A stretch of DNA of 64,000 nucleotides, taken from NCBI RefSeq assembly GCF_003432075.1, contig NZ_QWBU01000008.1, positions 1 to 64,000 on the forward strand. The letters run 5' to 3'. Every line of letters starts with the position of its first letter. Position 1 is the stretch's first letter. Positions 17,548 to 26,529 of this stretch are shown piece by piece. The notes below the pieces were generated by a model that saw nothing but the letters and a program-made list of their open reading frames with translations, was not told where the DNA came from and did no database searches. A program made the position numbers and the translations under genes. The DNA is from Shinella sp. WSJ-2 (GTDB lineage Bacteria > Pseudomonadota > Alphaproteobacteria > Rhizobiales > Rhizobiaceae).

Positions 17548-18780
17548 ATGTCCGGTTCCATCTCCCCGCTCGCTCCGAAGACCTATGCCGAAATGCCGCC
17601 CGTCCGCGGCGTGCGCATGGCAACCGCCGCCGCCGGGATCAAGTACAAGAACCGCACCGACGTGCTGATGATGGTGTTCGACCGCCCCGCAACGGTGGCA
17701 GGCGTCTTCACCCGCTCCAAATGCCCCTCCGCTCCGGTCGATTTCTGCCGCGCCAACCTGCCCGGCGGCGTTGCCCGCGCCGTGGTGGTCAATTCCGGCA
17801 ATGCCAATGCCTTTACCGGCCGCAAGGGCCGCGAGTCGACCAAGATGACGGCGCAAGCCGCAGCCAAGGCGATCGGCTGCGCGGAAAGCGAAGTCTTCCT
17901 CGCCTCGACGGGCGTGATCGGCGAGCCGCTGGACGCCACGAAATTCTCCGGCGTGCTTGACGGCCTTGCTACCTCCGGCACCGAGGATTTCTGGTTCGAG
18001 GCCGCCAAGGCCATCATGACGACGGACACCTATCCGAAGGTCGCGACACGCACCGCAGACCTCGGCGGCGTCACCGTCACCATCAACGGCATCGCCAAGG
18101 GTGCGGGCATGATCGCGCCCGACATGGCGACCATGCTCTCCTTCGTCGTCACCGATGCCGCCATTCCGGCGCCCGTACTGCAATCGCTGCTTTCGGCCGG
18201 CGTCGGCCCGACCTTCAATTCCGTCACCGTCGACAGCGACACCTCGACGTCGGACACGCTGATGCTCTTCGCCACCGGCGCCGCCGAAGGTCAGGCACCC
18301 GTAACGGCTGACGACGCCACGCTCGACGGCTTCCGCGCCGCCCTCAACGATCTGCTGCACGACCTCGCGCTCCAGGTCGTGCGCGACGGCGAAGGCGCGC
18401 GCAAGATGGTGGCCGTAACCGTCGAGGGCGCTGAAAACGACAATGCCGCCAAGCGCATTGCGCTCTCCATCGCCAATTCCCCGCTGGTCAAGACCGCCGT
18501 CGCCGGCGAGGACGCCAATTGGGGCCGCGTCGTCATGGCCGTCGGCAAATCCGGCGAGATGGCCGACCGCGATCGCCTCGCCATCTGGTTCGGCGACGTG
18601 CGCGTTGCCGTCGATGGCGAGCGTGACCCGACCTATTCCGAGGCCGCAGCAACGGCCGTTATGAAGCAGGAAGACATTGCCGTTCGCGTCGAGATCGGCC
18701 TTGGCAATGGCAAAGCGACAGTCTGGACCTGCGACCTCACCAAGGAATATGTCGAGATCAACGGCGACTACCGCAGCTAA
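17548..18780 (+). CDS. argJ: Bifunctional glutamate N-acetyltransferase / amino-acid acetyltransferase ArgJ
   Basis: Arginine biosynthesis enzyme that moves the acetyl group from N-acetylornithine to glutamate and, in bifunctional forms, also acetylates glutamate from acetyl-CoA. The 410-residue precursor cleaves itself before the threonine in [16 protein letters not shown] to give alpha and beta chains. Other motifs are [12 protein letters not shown] near the N-terminus, [14 protein letters not shown] and [11 protein letters not shown]; the protein ends DYRS. The ATG at 17548 follows AGGAA at the right distance. It heads a short operon with a GNAT protein and mutT. Confidence 0.98.
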   Translation: MSGSISPLAPKTYAEMPPVRGVRMATAAAGIKYKNRTDVLMMVFDRPATVAGVFTRSKCPSAPVDFCRANLPGGVARAVVVNSGNANAFTGRKGRESTKMTAQAAAKAIGCAESEVFLASTGVIGEPLDATKFSGVLDGLATSGTEDFWFEAAKAIMTTDTYPKVATRTADLGGVTVTINGIAKGAGMIAPDMATMLSFVVTDAAIPAPVLQSLLSAGVGPTFNSVTVDSDTSTSDTLMLFATGAAEGQAPVTADDATLDGFRAALNDLLHDLALQVVRDGEGARKMVAVTVEGAENDNAAKRIALSIANSPLVKTAVAGEDANWGRVVMAVGKSGEMADRDRLAIWFGDVRVAVDGERDPTYSEAAATAVMKQEDIAVRVEIGLGNGKATVWTCDLTKEYVEINGDYRS

Positions 18781-18792
18781 GGGGTAACCACC

Positions 18793-19575
18793 GTGACCCC
18801 TTCCGGACAGAAGACGATGAGCGACCTTCCCAAAGTCCGCCGGCTCGAAGCCGTCGGCTTTCGTGCCTGGCCCGCCGCCAGCGCGCAATATGACGGCAGC
18901 TGGCTGTGCCGGCTGACCGCCGGCCATCCCTCGCGCCGGCTGAACTCCGTCAACCCGCTCGATCCCTCCGACATCAGGGACATCGCCATTCGCCTGGAGA
19001 AAGCCGCCAAGCGGTTTTCCGATTATGGCCGCCCGCTGCTGGTGCGCCAGACACCGCTGACACCGCCACAGCTGATCGCCTTCATGGATGACGCCAGATG
19101 GGCCGATATCGGCCAGACGATCGTCATGACGGCGAACCTCGCCGATCTCTCCCGAGAGGAAGGCGTCGACCACCTGCCGAGCCGCGATGTCGGCCGGTTC
19201 GTCGATGCCCGCATCCGCGTCGCCGGCGACGATCCGGCCCTCAAGCCAGGCCTGACCGAGATCATCAATGCCATCAAGCCGGAGGTCGGCCTCTTCATCT
19301 TCGAGGAGGCGGATTTCGGTCCGACGGCTGTCACTCTCGCCGTGCAGGACAACGATCTCGCCGGCATCCTCCAGCTCGGCGTTGCGGAAGAACGCCGCGG
19401 TCGGGGCACCGGCACGGCCGTGCTGCATGCGGCGCTGCGCTGGGCCAAGCTCAAGGGCGCGCGCCAGGCCTGGGTGCAGGTGGAGGCGAACAATGCGGCC
19501 GCCATCGCGCTCTACCGCCGCGCCGGCTTCCAGGACGTCTATCGCTACAGCTACCGGGGGCCGAACACGGCATGA
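18793..19575 (+). CDS. GNAT family N-acetyltransferase
   Basis: A 260-residue acetyltransferase with the acetyl-CoA binding motif in the C-terminal third: LQLGVAEERRGRGTGTAVLHAAL, then WVQVEANNAAAIALYRRAGFQDVYRYSYR. The N-terminal half has no domain I recognise. The start is a GTG with GGGG eight bases before it; an ATG at 18817 is an alternative. It begins 12 bases after argJ and its stop overlaps the mutT start (ATGA), so it is the middle gene of an argJ-GNAT-mutT operon. The substrate is unknown. Confidence 0.9.
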   Translation: MTPSGQKTMSDLPKVRRLEAVGFRAWPAASAQYDGSWLCRLTAGHPSRRLNSVNPLDPSDIRDIAIRLEKAAKRFSDYGRPLLVRQTPLTPPQLIAFMDDARWADIGQTIVMTANLADLSREEGVDHLPSRDVGRFVDARIRVAGDDPALKPGLTEIINAIKPEVGLFIFEEADFGPTAVTLAVQDNDLAGILQLGVAEERRGRGTGTAVLHAALRWAKLKGARQAWVQVEANNAAAIALYRRAGFQDVYRYSYRGPNTA

Positions 19576-19994
19576 CCGAGATGACAGCAAAACCGCGCCG
19601 CATCCTGCTCGTCGCCGCCTGCGCGCTGGTCGATGCGGATGGCCGAATTCTTCTGGCGCAGCGCCCCGAAGGCAAGTCGCTGGCCGGCCTCTGGGAATTT
19701 CCCGGCGGCAAGGTCGAACCGGGCGAGACGCCCGAGGAGACGCTGATTCGTGAACTGGACGAGGAACTCGGCATCACCACGAAAATCCCGTGCCTCGCCC
19801 CGCTCACCTTCGCCAGCCACACCTATGACGACTTTCACCTGCTGATGCCGCTCTATGTCTGCCGCCGCTTCGAAGGCACGGCGCATGGGCGTGAGGGCCA
19901 GGCCGTCAAATGGGTCCGTCCGAAAGCCCTGCGCGATTATCCGATGCCGCCGGCCGACGAGCCGCTGATCCCCTTCCTCATGGATCTGCTCTGA
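19572..19994 (+). CDS. mutT: 8-oxo-dGTP diphosphatase MutT
   Basis: Nudix hydrolase of 140 residues that clears 8-oxo-dGTP from the nucleotide pool. The Nudix box is complete: GGKVEPGETPEETLIRELDEELGI matches Gx5Ex7REUxEExGU, with the preceding SLAGLWEFP typical of MutT. Additional conserved segments include LLAQRPEGK and, near the C-terminus, VKWVRPKALRDYPMP with the base-binding region. The start codon overlaps the stop of the GNAT gene by four bases. The family also holds other nucleotide hydrolases, but the MutT pattern is strong. Confidence 0.94.
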   Translation: MTEMTAKPRRILLVAACALVDADGRILLAQRPEGKSLAGLWEFPGGKVEPGETPEETLIRELDEELGITTKIPCLAPLTFASHTYDDFHLLMPLYVCRRFEGTAHGREGQAVKWVRPKALRDYPMPPADEPLIPFLMDLL

Positions 19995-20148
19995 ACATTT
20001 CAGGACATGCGCCATCCACATAAAATGCTGGCAATCCGGCATTCGGCAGGGATTTACCCTCAATTTTTCAGTTCTCGTTAAGCAATCATTTAGCACCATC
20101 GTTCAAAGATTGGGCCTAACGTTGCAATGAATGCTTACGAGACCTGTT

Positions 20149-20466
20149 ATGCGTGACGAAGACTTCTGGAAAACCGTTCAGGAGAAGGATTTCACGCCGG
20201 CCGGCGATACCCGGACCGGCGCTCTCAATCTTGCTCTGCTGTTCGGCACGGCCGTAATTGCCCTTGCGCTCGTTCTGACGCCGGTCCTCTCGGCCAAGTC
20301 CGACAAGCGCATGATGGCCAACGTGCCCGATGAGTTCGACATGATCTCGACGGGCTCAATCCCGTCGGAAACCGGCAAGCGCTACACGGTTCGCCGCAGC
20401 GTCCTGCAGGAAATGCCCGGCGCCGTCTGCATCATCGATGACAACGGCCGGGGTAACGGCTGCTGA
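20149..20466 (+). CDS. Hypothetical single-pass membrane protein upstream of the Flp pilin
   Basis: A 105-residue protein beginning MRDEDFWKTV with one membrane helix near residues 28-48 (LNLALLFGTAVIALALVLTPVL), a serine/threonine-rich linker and a C-terminal end with two cysteines (GAVCIID and NGC). I do not recognise a named domain. It lies 33 bases upstream of the Flp pilin gene and is probably cotranscribed with it. A start 18 bases upstream is also in frame. Function is unknown. Confidence 0.7.
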   Translation: MRDEDFWKTVQEKDFTPAGDTRTGALNLALLFGTAVIALALVLTPVLSAKSDKRMMANVPDEFDMISTGSIPSETGKRYTVRRSVLQEMPGAVCIIDDNGRGNGC

Positions 20467-20499
20467 GCCAAAGGACCGAGTGGGTCGGGGAGAGCGGGA

Positions 20500-20679
20500 A
20501 TGGTGTCGAGACTGCTGAAATCCTTCCTCTCCGCCACAGACGGCGCGACGGCGGTCGAGTATGGTTTGCTGGCGGCACTCATCGCCATTGGCCTGCTTGG
20601 CGGCCTCTCAGCCTTCAGCGGCAGTTTGCAGGGCACGTTCGACATCGTCACCGCCGCAATCGAGGACGCCCGGCAATAA
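20500..20679 (+). CDS. Flp family type IVb pilin
   Basis: A 59-residue prepilin: MVSRLLKSFLSATDGATAVE, then YGLLAALIAIGLLGGLSAF. The processing site G/ATAVEYGLLAALIA, with glutamate at position +5 and tyrosine at +6 and a following hydrophobic stretch, is the signature of Flp/Fap pilins that are cleaved by a CpaA-type prepilin peptidase. GGGGAGAGCGGGA precedes the ATG. No tad/cpa assembly genes are in the window, so this is an orphan pilin gene. It converges with the methyltransferase gene 7 bases on. Confidence 0.9.
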   Translation: MVSRLLKSFLSATDGATAVEYGLLAALIAIGLLGGLSAFSGSLQGTFDIVTAAIEDARQ

Positions 20680-20686
20680 GCTTGCC

Positions 20687-21553
20687 TCAATCCCGCCCCT
20701 GCTTGAGCGCATCGGCAAGACGCATCGTCGCCGAGCCCGGCTTCAGTGGCTTCTGCTGGCTTTCATGCGGCGCCCAGCCCGAGACGTAGATGATCGAAAA
20801 ACTCGCCCGGATACGCCCGTCCGGATCGGAAAAGCGCTCCGCATAAAGCTCTGCCGCGCGCAGGAGAATGCCGCGCGTCAGCGGCCGCCGGCTGCGGCCG
20901 GTCAGCGGATTGGCCATGCCCATCGCGCGCAGGTCCTTCATCAGCGGGAAGATCGAATCGTAGCGGACCGTATAGGTCTCCCTGTCCGTGACCGGCAGCG
21001 CAAAACCGCCCCGCTGCAGGAGCGCCCCGACATCGCGCACATCCGGAAAGGGAATGACCCGCGGGCTCGCCCCTCCGGTCACCTCGCTTTCGGCCGCCAG
21101 CAGCACCTCGCGCAGTTCCTGCAAGGTCCCGCTGCCCGGAATGGCGGCGAGGAACAGCCCGTCCGGTTTCAGCGCCCGGCGGATCTGTACGAAGACGCCG
21201 GGTGTATCATTGGTCAGGTGCAGCGCGAGCGGCGAGACGATGAGATTGGCCGATTGCGGTTCCAGCGGCACCGTCTCGAGCGGCGAAACGGTGAGCGCCT
21301 CGCCCGGTGCGGCGAAACGCACATCGCTCTCTACCCGTTCGAGGCCATCTACCTTGCCGGTCGCGGCGATGGCGTGGGCGGCCGCGCCGGTATGACCGTG
21401 CAATTCGACGGCGCGTTCGAAACGGCGATCGATAACGCTAAGGCGCTCGGCCAATTCCTGCGCCACGATATCGAGAAGAAAGTCGGCCGGCCCGCCGGCG
21501 AGGGCGCGGCGGCGGTTGGTGTCGATCAGGGCGTGGTCGAACAGCGTTTCCAT
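20687..21553 (-). CDS. Methyltransferase-fold protein, BioC/NDUFAF5-like
   Basis: A 288-residue protein of the class I methyltransferase fold that begins METLFDHALIDTNRRRAL. The DHALIDTNRRRA opening, FLLDIVAQELAERL, and the VSPLALHLTNDTPGVFVQIRRALKPDGLFLAAIPG block match the alphaproteobacterial relatives of mitochondrial NDUFAF5. Motif I is degenerate (AVELHGHTGAAAHAI rather than DxGxGxG), so catalysis as an ordinary methyltransferase is uncertain. The ATG at 21553 has AAGGGA eight bases upstream; an ATG six bases earlier is too close to it. It is often annotated as BioC-like, but no biotin genes are near. Confidence 0.82.
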   Translation of the reverse strand: METLFDHALIDTNRRRALAGGPADFLLDIVAQELAERLSVIDRRFERAVELHGHTGAAAHAIAATGKVDGLERVESDVRFAAPGEALTVSPLETVPLEPQSANLIVSPLALHLTNDTPGVFVQIRRALKPDGLFLAAIPGSGTLQELREVLLAAESEVTGGASPRVIPFPDVRDVGALLQRGGFALPVTDRETYTVRYDSIFPLMKDLRAMGMANPLTGRSRRPLTRGILLRAAELYAERFSDPDGRIRASFSIIYVSGWAPHESQQKPLKPGSATMRLADALKQGRD

Positions 21554-21614
21554 GAACATTGTCCCTTTCGGATTTCCTTCGCTTTGGCCGCTAAGGGCCG
21601 CTAATGTCAACCGC

Positions 21615-22406
21615 ATGGGCGAAATCAAGGCCGAGGCAGTACCGGCAGTTCCGCTCCGGCAGGTTTTCGCCCGCCGGCTGCTCAGCCTTGCCGGGGCAGC
21701 GCTCGACCTCGTTTATCCGCCAGCCTGCGCCGGCTGCGGCGTCCTAACCGGCAGCAAGGCGAGCCTCTGCCCGAAATGCTGGTCCAGGCTCGCCTTCATC
21801 GAGCGACCCTATTGCGAGGTGCTCGGGACGCCCTTCTCGCACGATCTCGGCCCCGGCATCCTCAGCGCCGACGCCATCGCCAACCCGCCACCCTTCGACC
21901 GCCTGCGCTCGGTCGCGCTCTATGACGACCTCGCCCGCGTGCTCGTACAGTCGCTGAAATACCGCGACCGCACGGACCTTGCACCGATGATGGCGGGGTG
22001 GATGCTGCGCGCCGGTGATGGCGCCGTCGAGGCGGCCGATCTCATCGTGCCCGTCCCGCTCCATCGCTTTCGCCTCGTCTGGCGCAAGTTCAACCAGGCG
22101 GCGGAACTGTCCCGGGCGCTTGCGGCCGCCTCCGGCACACCAGTTCTCTTCGACGTCGTGCGCCGCACGAAACGCACCCGCCGTCAGATCGGGCTTGGGC
22201 CGCGGGCCCGTGAGGAGAATGTGCGCGGCGCCTTCTCGATCACCCAGGAAGGCCGCGAAAAGCTTTTCGGCCGCCACGTCGTGCTGGTCGACGACGTCTA
22301 CACAACGGGCGCCACCGTTTCGGCCGTCACCCGCACATTGAAGCGCGCCGGGGTTGCGGATGTCACCGTTTTGACCTTTGCAAGGGCGCTTCCCGGACCT
22401 ATATAA
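21615..22406 (+). CDS. comF: ComF family phosphoribosyltransferase-like protein
   Basis: A 263-residue protein with an N-terminal zinc motif (CAGCGVL and CPKC, around residues 40-60) and a C-terminal PRTase-type domain with VVLVDDVYTTGATVSAV, the PRPP-binding loop. In naturally competent bacteria ComF acts in DNA uptake; in non-competent species such as rhizobia its role is not established. It starts MGEIKAEAVPAV, divergent from the methyltransferase-like gene with overlapping promoter space, and leads a run of five same-strand genes ending with DUF3291. Confidence 0.9.
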   Translation: MGEIKAEAVPAVPLRQVFARRLLSLAGAALDLVYPPACAGCGVLTGSKASLCPKCWSRLAFIERPYCEVLGTPFSHDLGPGILSADAIANPPPFDRLRSVALYDDLARVLVQSLKYRDRTDLAPMMAGWMLRAGDGAVEAADLIVPVPLHRFRLVWRKFNQAAELSRALAAASGTPVLFDVVRRTKRTRRQIGLGPRAREENVRGAFSITQEGREKLFGRHVVLVDDVYTTGATVSAVTRTLKRAGVADVTVLTFARALPGPI

Positions 22407-22438
22407 AAGATGATTTTTCAAGCTCTGGAGCGGAAAAC

Positions 22439-22696
22439 ATGTCTTCGGTCGTGATCTATACGCGTCAATTCTGCGGCTATTGCAGCGCTGCGAAAAAACT
22501 CCTGGAGACGAAGGGCGTGACCTTCGAGGAGCATGACGCAACCTACGCGCCTGAGGTCCGCCAGGAAATGATCCAGCGCGCCAACGGCCGCAACACCTTC
22601 CCGCAGATCTTCATCAACGACCGCCATGTCGGCGGCTGTGACGACCTGCATGCGCTGGAACGCGCCGGCGAACTCGACGCCCTGCTGGCCGCCTGA
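22439..22696 (+). CDS. grxC: Glutaredoxin 3
   Basis: An 85-residue glutathione-dependent thiol oxidoreductase. The dithiol active site is CGYC (residues 12-15 in TRQFCGYCSAAKKLL), and the glutathione-binding TFPQIFINDRHVGGCDDLHAL is complete. The length is right for the GrxC class. The ATG has GGAG eight bases before it. It sits between comF and the nitrilase-like gene in a tightly packed run. Confidence 0.97.
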   Translation: MSSVVIYTRQFCGYCSAAKKLLETKGVTFEEHDATYAPEVRQEMIQRANGRNTFPQIFINDRHVGGCDDLHALERAGELDALLAA

Positions 22697-22707
22697 GAGG
22701 ACAGGAT

Positions 22708-23565
22708 ATGACCGTCACGATCGCCGCCCTCCAGATGTGCTCCGGGACGGACCCCGTCCGCAACGTGGAGACGATGCGGCGGCTCGTGCGTGAGGCGGCC
22801 GCCAAGGGCGCCGTCTATGTCCAGACACCGGAAATGACCGGCGCACTGCAGCGCGACCGCGCAGGCCTGCGCGCCATCCTGCGCGGCGAGGATGACGATC
22901 TCGTCGTCGCCGCAGCCGCGGAGCTTGCGAGCGAACTCGGCATCCACGTCCATGTCGGTTCCACGGCGATCGCGCTGGCCGACGGCAAGGTCGCCAATCG
23001 CGGCTTCCTCTTCGGCCCTGACGGCGCAAAAATCTGCAGCTACGACAAGATCCACATGTTCGACGTCGATCTCGACAATGGCGAAAGCTGGCGCGAAAGC
23101 GCAGTCTATTCGCCAGGCGCCGTCGCCCGCATGGCCGATCTGCCCTTCGCCAAGCTCGGCTTTGCCATCTGCTACGACGTCCGTTTTCCCGAACTCTTCA
23201 AGACGCAGGCGCAGGCCGGCGCCGAGATCATCTCCGTGCCCGCCGCCTTCACCCGCCAGACGGGCGAGGCGCATTGGGAGATCCTGCTGCGGGCCCGCGC
23301 CATCGAGAACGGCGTCTATATCATCGCCGCCGCACAGGCCGGCGTACACGAGGATGGTCGCGAAACCTTCGGCCATTCCATCATCATCGACCCCTGGGGC
23401 CGCGTTCTGGCCTCTGCCGGCGGCACCGGTGAGGCCGTCATTCTGGCCGATGTGGATATCGCCGCCGTCAAGGCAGCGCACGACAAGATCCCCAATCTGC
23501 GCAACGGCCGCGCCTTCACGCTCGATCTTTCGAGCCCATCGGCGAAGGGAGGCGTCGCCGCGTGA
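22708..23565 (+). CDS. Carbon-nitrogen hydrolase family protein (Nit1-like, deaminated glutathione amidase type)
   Basis: Nitrilase-superfamily amidase of 285 residues with the catalytic Glu-Lys-Cys triad: E in QTPEMTG, K in YDKIHMFDVD and C in GFAICYDVRFPELF. The GxxxCYDxRFPEL pattern and the downstream PAAFTRQTGEAHWEILLRARAIEN are those of the Nit1/NitFhit group, which in other organisms hydrolyses deaminated glutathione. Its place right after grxC fits a glutathione-repair role, but that is inference. GAGAGGACAGG precedes the ATG. Confidence 0.92.
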   Translation: MTVTIAALQMCSGTDPVRNVETMRRLVREAAAKGAVYVQTPEMTGALQRDRAGLRAILRGEDDDLVVAAAAELASELGIHVHVGSTAIALADGKVANRGFLFGPDGAKICSYDKIHMFDVDLDNGESWRESAVYSPGAVARMADLPFAKLGFAICYDVRFPELFKTQAQAGAEIISVPAAFTRQTGEAHWEILLRARAIENGVYIIAAAQAGVHEDGRETFGHSIIIDPWGRVLASAGGTGEAVILADVDIAAVKAAHDKIPNLRNGRAFTLDLSSPSAKGGVAA

Positions 23566-23990
23566 TTCGCTACGAACTCTCCTGCGACAACGGCCATCCC
23601 TTCGAAGGCTGGTTCGGCTCGGCCGGCGATTTCGACCGCCAGCAGACGATGGCGCTTGTCACCTGTCCGTCCTGCGGCTCGCCGCATGTCGCCAAGCGCC
23701 TGATGGCACCCTCCGTTTCCACCGCGCGCAGGAAGGAGACGCGGCAGGAAATGGTCATGCAGGCCGGCCAGAAGGAAATGATGAACAAGCTGCGCGAGAT
23801 CGTCACGGCGATCCGCGCGAATTCCGAGGATGTCGGCGAACGCTTCCCGGAAGAGGCGCGCAAGATTCACTATGGCGAGACTGAACAGCGCGGCCTGATC
23901 GGCAAGGCCTCGGCCGAAGAGGTACGCGACCTCTTGGAAGAAGGCGTCGAGATCGCCCCCCTCCCCATCCTGCCCGACGATACCAATTGA
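23562..23990 (+). CDS. DUF1178 family protein
   Basis: A 142-residue protein with an N-terminal zinc-ribbon-like pattern (LSCDNGHPFEGWFGS, then TCPSCGSPHVAKRLM) followed by a charged helical part and IHYGETEQRGLIGKAS, the signature block of DUF1178. Function is unknown. The GTG start overlaps the stop of the amidase gene by four bases, and its own stop overlaps the next start. The family is nearly always found with the Nit-type amidase and grxC in rhizobia, as here. Confidence 0.92.
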   Translation: MIRYELSCDNGHPFEGWFGSAGDFDRQQTMALVTCPSCGSPHVAKRLMAPSVSTARRKETRQEMVMQAGQKEMMNKLREIVTAIRANSEDVGERFPEEARKIHYGETEQRGLIGKASAEEVRDLLEEGVEIAPLPILPDDTN

Positions 23991-24568
23991 TGCGCGGCCA
24001 TCACCTTGCCGTCTACAATTTCGGCCTGCATGTCGACGATTACGAAAGTCCGCTCGTCCTGGGCTTTCGCCTGCGCGAGCCTTTGAATTTCGAAGCGGCG
24101 AAACGGGCGCAAGGTTATGTCGGCCGCTCCGGCTACGACGATGTCCCGGGGCCGGAAAGCTGGGGCGAGAAGGTCTATCCGCGTTTCATCCGGGACAGCG
24201 GTTTCGAGGATGCGCCCTCCTCACTCTCGCTCTGGAGCAGCCTCGAAGCCCTGATGGCCTTCACCTATAGCGGCGTGCACGCCGATGCTCTGAAACACGC
24301 CCGCAATTGGAACCAACGCCAGGCCTGGCCTGCACTGGTGCTCTGGTGGGTGAGGGAAGGCACGCAGCCCGTCTGGGCCGATGGCGCCGAGCGGCTGGAA
24401 TTCCTGCATGACAACGGCCCGACAGCCCGCGCCTTCACCTTCAAGGCACCGTTCTGTCCAGATGGACAGGCCATCGTCATCGACCGGGAGCATGTAAAAG
24501 CCATTGCCGGCCGGAATGCTACCGGACAGCAGGACCTGCTGGATATCGTGAAGACGCTGAAAGCCTGA
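23990..24568 (+). CDS. DUF3291 domain-containing protein
   Basis: A 192-residue protein beginning MRGHHLAVYNFGLH. The block LSLWSSLEALMAFTYSGVHADALKHARNW and the following ALVLWWVREGTQPVW and ERLEFLHDNGPTARAFTF match DUF3291, a family predicted to have a dimeric alpha/beta-barrel fold like antibiotic-biosynthesis monooxygenases. No activity is known. The ATG overlaps the DUF1178 stop codon (TGATG), so the two are translationally coupled. It is the last gene of the comF run and converges on ubiG, with the stop codons adjacent. Confidence 0.88.
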   Translation: MRGHHLAVYNFGLHVDDYESPLVLGFRLREPLNFEAAKRAQGYVGRSGYDDVPGPESWGEKVYPRFIRDSGFEDAPSSLSLWSSLEALMAFTYSGVHADALKHARNWNQRQAWPALVLWWVREGTQPVWADGAERLEFLHDNGPTARAFTFKAPFCPDGQAIVIDREHVKAIAGRNATGQQDLLDIVKTLKA

Positions 24569-25318
24569 TCAGGCCGAGGCGCGCCGCGCCACCAGCATGT
24601 AGTTCACATCCATGTCCTTCGACAGGTTCCACTGGTTCAGCAGCGGGTTGAAGAACACGCCGGTGCGGTCCGTCACCGTCAGGCCGGCAGCGTTGAGCGG
24701 CTTTTCGATCTCTTCCGGACGCACCAGCTTCTCATATTGATGCGTGCCGCGCGGCAGCCAGCGCAGCACGTTTTCCGCGGCGAAGATCGCCAGCGCTGCC
24801 GCCTTCATCGTGCGGTTGATCGTGGCGACGAAGGTCATGCCGCCGGGGCGCACCATGGAGGCGCAGGTGGTGAGGAAGAAATCGACGTCGGAGACGTGCT
24901 CGACCACTTCCATGTTGAGCACCACGTCAAAACTCTCGCCGGCCTCGGCCAGCGCTTCGGCCGTCACCGCGCGATAATCGACGGGAACGCCGCTGCCCGC
25001 CGCATGGGCCTTGGCGATGCCGATGTTCTTTTCGGAGGCATCCGCGCCGAGCACATCAGCCCCCATGCGCGCCATCGGCTCGGAGAGCAGGCCGCCGCCG
25101 CAGCCGATATCGAGGATGCGCAGGCCTTCCAGAGGGCGATGCGCCTTGGGATCGCGGCCGAACTGGCCGCAGACCATGTCTCGGATATAGGTGAGCCTGA
25201 TAGGATTGAACTTGTGCAGCGGACGGAATTTGCCCGTCGGGTCCCACCACTCGGCGGCCATCGCCGAAAAGCGGTCGACTTCCGCCTGGTCGATCGTCGT
25301 GCGGGCTGCCTCGCTCAT
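24569..25318 (-). CDS. ubiG: Bifunctional 2-polyprenyl-6-hydroxyphenol methylase / 3-demethylubiquinol 3-O-methyltransferase
   Basis: Carries out both O-methylations of ubiquinone biosynthesis. The 249-residue protein starts [20 protein letters not shown], with the family-typical [20 protein letters not shown], the SAM motif I in [21 protein letters not shown] and post-I AxD in [15 protein letters not shown] lies nine bases before the ATG; a longer frame upstream is not conserved. It supplies quinone for the respiratory enzymes encoded elsewhere in this window. Confidence 0.97.
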   Translation of the reverse strand: MSEAARTTIDQAEVDRFSAMAAEWWDPTGKFRPLHKFNPIRLTYIRDMVCGQFGRDPKAHRPLEGLRILDIGCGGGLLSEPMARMGADVLGADASEKNIGIAKAHAAGSGVPVDYRAVTAEALAEAGESFDVVLNMEVVEHVSDVDFFLTTCASMVRPGGMTFVATINRTMKAAALAIFAAENVLRWLPRGTHQYEKLVRPEEIEKPLNAAGLTVTDRTGVFFNPLLNQWNLSKDMDVNYMLVARRASA

Positions 25319-25392
25319 GGTGTGTTCTCCTTCGCGTCCGTATCCCCGTGAAGTCGGCCTCCACGGGGCGGATGTCAAGAGGGCGAAGCGTC

Positions 25393-26517
25393 TCAGCCGA
25401 TGCGCGTCGCCTTCAGCCTGTCCTCATCGAGCGCGATGCCGAGCCCCGGCGCTTCGCCGAGCATCAGCCAGCCGTTCTCGTGACGCAGGGGTGCCGCGAG
25501 AGGATAATCGCGGCGCTCCTCGCTCCATTCCGGCGCGTCATAGGGATATTCGAGGAAGGGCGCGTCGCCGGCACCCGCCGTCAGATGGGCATTCGCCAGC
25601 ACGCCGATCCCGTTCGTCCAGGAATGCGGGGTGAAGGTGACGCCCGCCTCGCGCGCCTGGAAGGCGAGCCGCCGGCAGCCGGTAATGCCGCCGACCAGCG
25701 CCACGTCGGGCTGGATGACGTCGAAGGCCCGCTCCTCGATGATGTCGCGGAACTCGTAGAGTTCGCGGGTCATCTCGCCGCCCGCGATGCGGATATCCGT
25801 CGCCTCCTTCAGCGCCTTCATGCCCTTGCGGTCGGAGCGGTGCAGCGGCTCCTCCATCCAGTAGATGCCGAGCCGTTCCAGTTCGCGGGCGACGACCAGC
25901 GCATCCTTGAAGGTCCAGGGCAACGTCGTGTCCCAAGGCATGCGCCAACCCTGGTTGCAATCGACCATCAGCTCCAGCCGGTCGCCAACACGGGCGCGGA
26001 TGGCCTCCAGCGCCTTCACATCGTCGCGCCAGCCATTGCGCCCGCCGGCGGAGGAGGAGAAGCGCACCTTCATCGCCGGAAAACCCTCGGCGATGTAGCG
26101 CTCGGCCTGATCGGCCATGGCGGCGGGATCGCGCAGCACGCCGGAGGAGGCGTAGAGCCGCACACGATCGGCTCTCCCGCCCAGCATGCGCCAGACCGGC
26201 TCGCCCGTCACCTTGCCGGCAAGGTCCCACAGCGCGAGATCGAGCGGCCAGCAGCGGCCATAGTGGAAGTTGATATGGGACAGGACCTCGTAGTGCCTTT
26301 CGAGATGGCGCGGGTCTTGCCCGATGAACAGGTCCTCGTGCCCCTCGAACCCCTTCATCAGGTCACCGGAACCGATGCCCTCACGCCCCTCGTCATCCCG
26401 CACCCGCACGATCGTCGCATCGAACTGCCGGCGCGGACGGCCATCCCAGCTGGCCTTGAACGGCGGATCGAGCGGCAGCCGGTGATGGCTGATCTCGATG
26501 GAAACGATCTTGCTCAT
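25393..26517 (-). CDS. Mandelate racemase / muconate lactonizing enzyme family protein
   Basis: Enolase-superfamily enzyme of 374 residues, likely a sugar-acid dehydratase, racemase or cycloisomerase. The first catalytic lysine motif is AMKVRF (KxR form), metal ligands are D in VDCNQGW, E in WMEEPL and E in IAGGEM, and the His base is in [13 protein letters not shown]. These features put it in the MR-like subgroup, but the substrate is open. It is the third gene of a cassette with an aldehyde dehydrogenase (12-base gap) and an iron alcohol dehydrogenase, under a divergent LysR regulator. Confidence 0.88.
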   Translation of the reverse strand: MSKIVSIEISHHRLPLDPPFKASWDGRPRRQFDATIVRVRDDEGREGIGSGDLMKGFEGHEDLFIGQDPRHLERHYEVLSHINFHYGRCWPLDLALWDLAGKVTGEPVWRMLGGRADRVRLYASSGVLRDPAAMADQAERYIAEGFPAMKVRFSSSAGGRNGWRDDVKALEAIRARVGDRLELMVDCNQGWRMPWDTTLPWTFKDALVVARELERLGIYWMEEPLHRSDRKGMKALKEATDIRIAGGEMTRELYEFRDIIEERAFDVIQPDVALVGGITGCRRLAFQAREAGVTFTPHSWTNGIGVLANAHLTAGAGDAPFLEYPYDAPEWSEERRDYPLAAPLRHENGWLMLGEAPGLGIALDEDRLKATRIG

Positions 26518-26529
26518 TGTCCCTCCCTC

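Noticed and set aside
17530-19590. A 686-codon open frame antisense to argJ and the GNAT gene
   Set aside because: It is opposite two certain genes, has biased composition and no recognisable motif.
20687-21553. True BioC of biotin synthesis
   Set aside because: SAM motif I is broken and no biotin genes are near, so the narrower name was not used.
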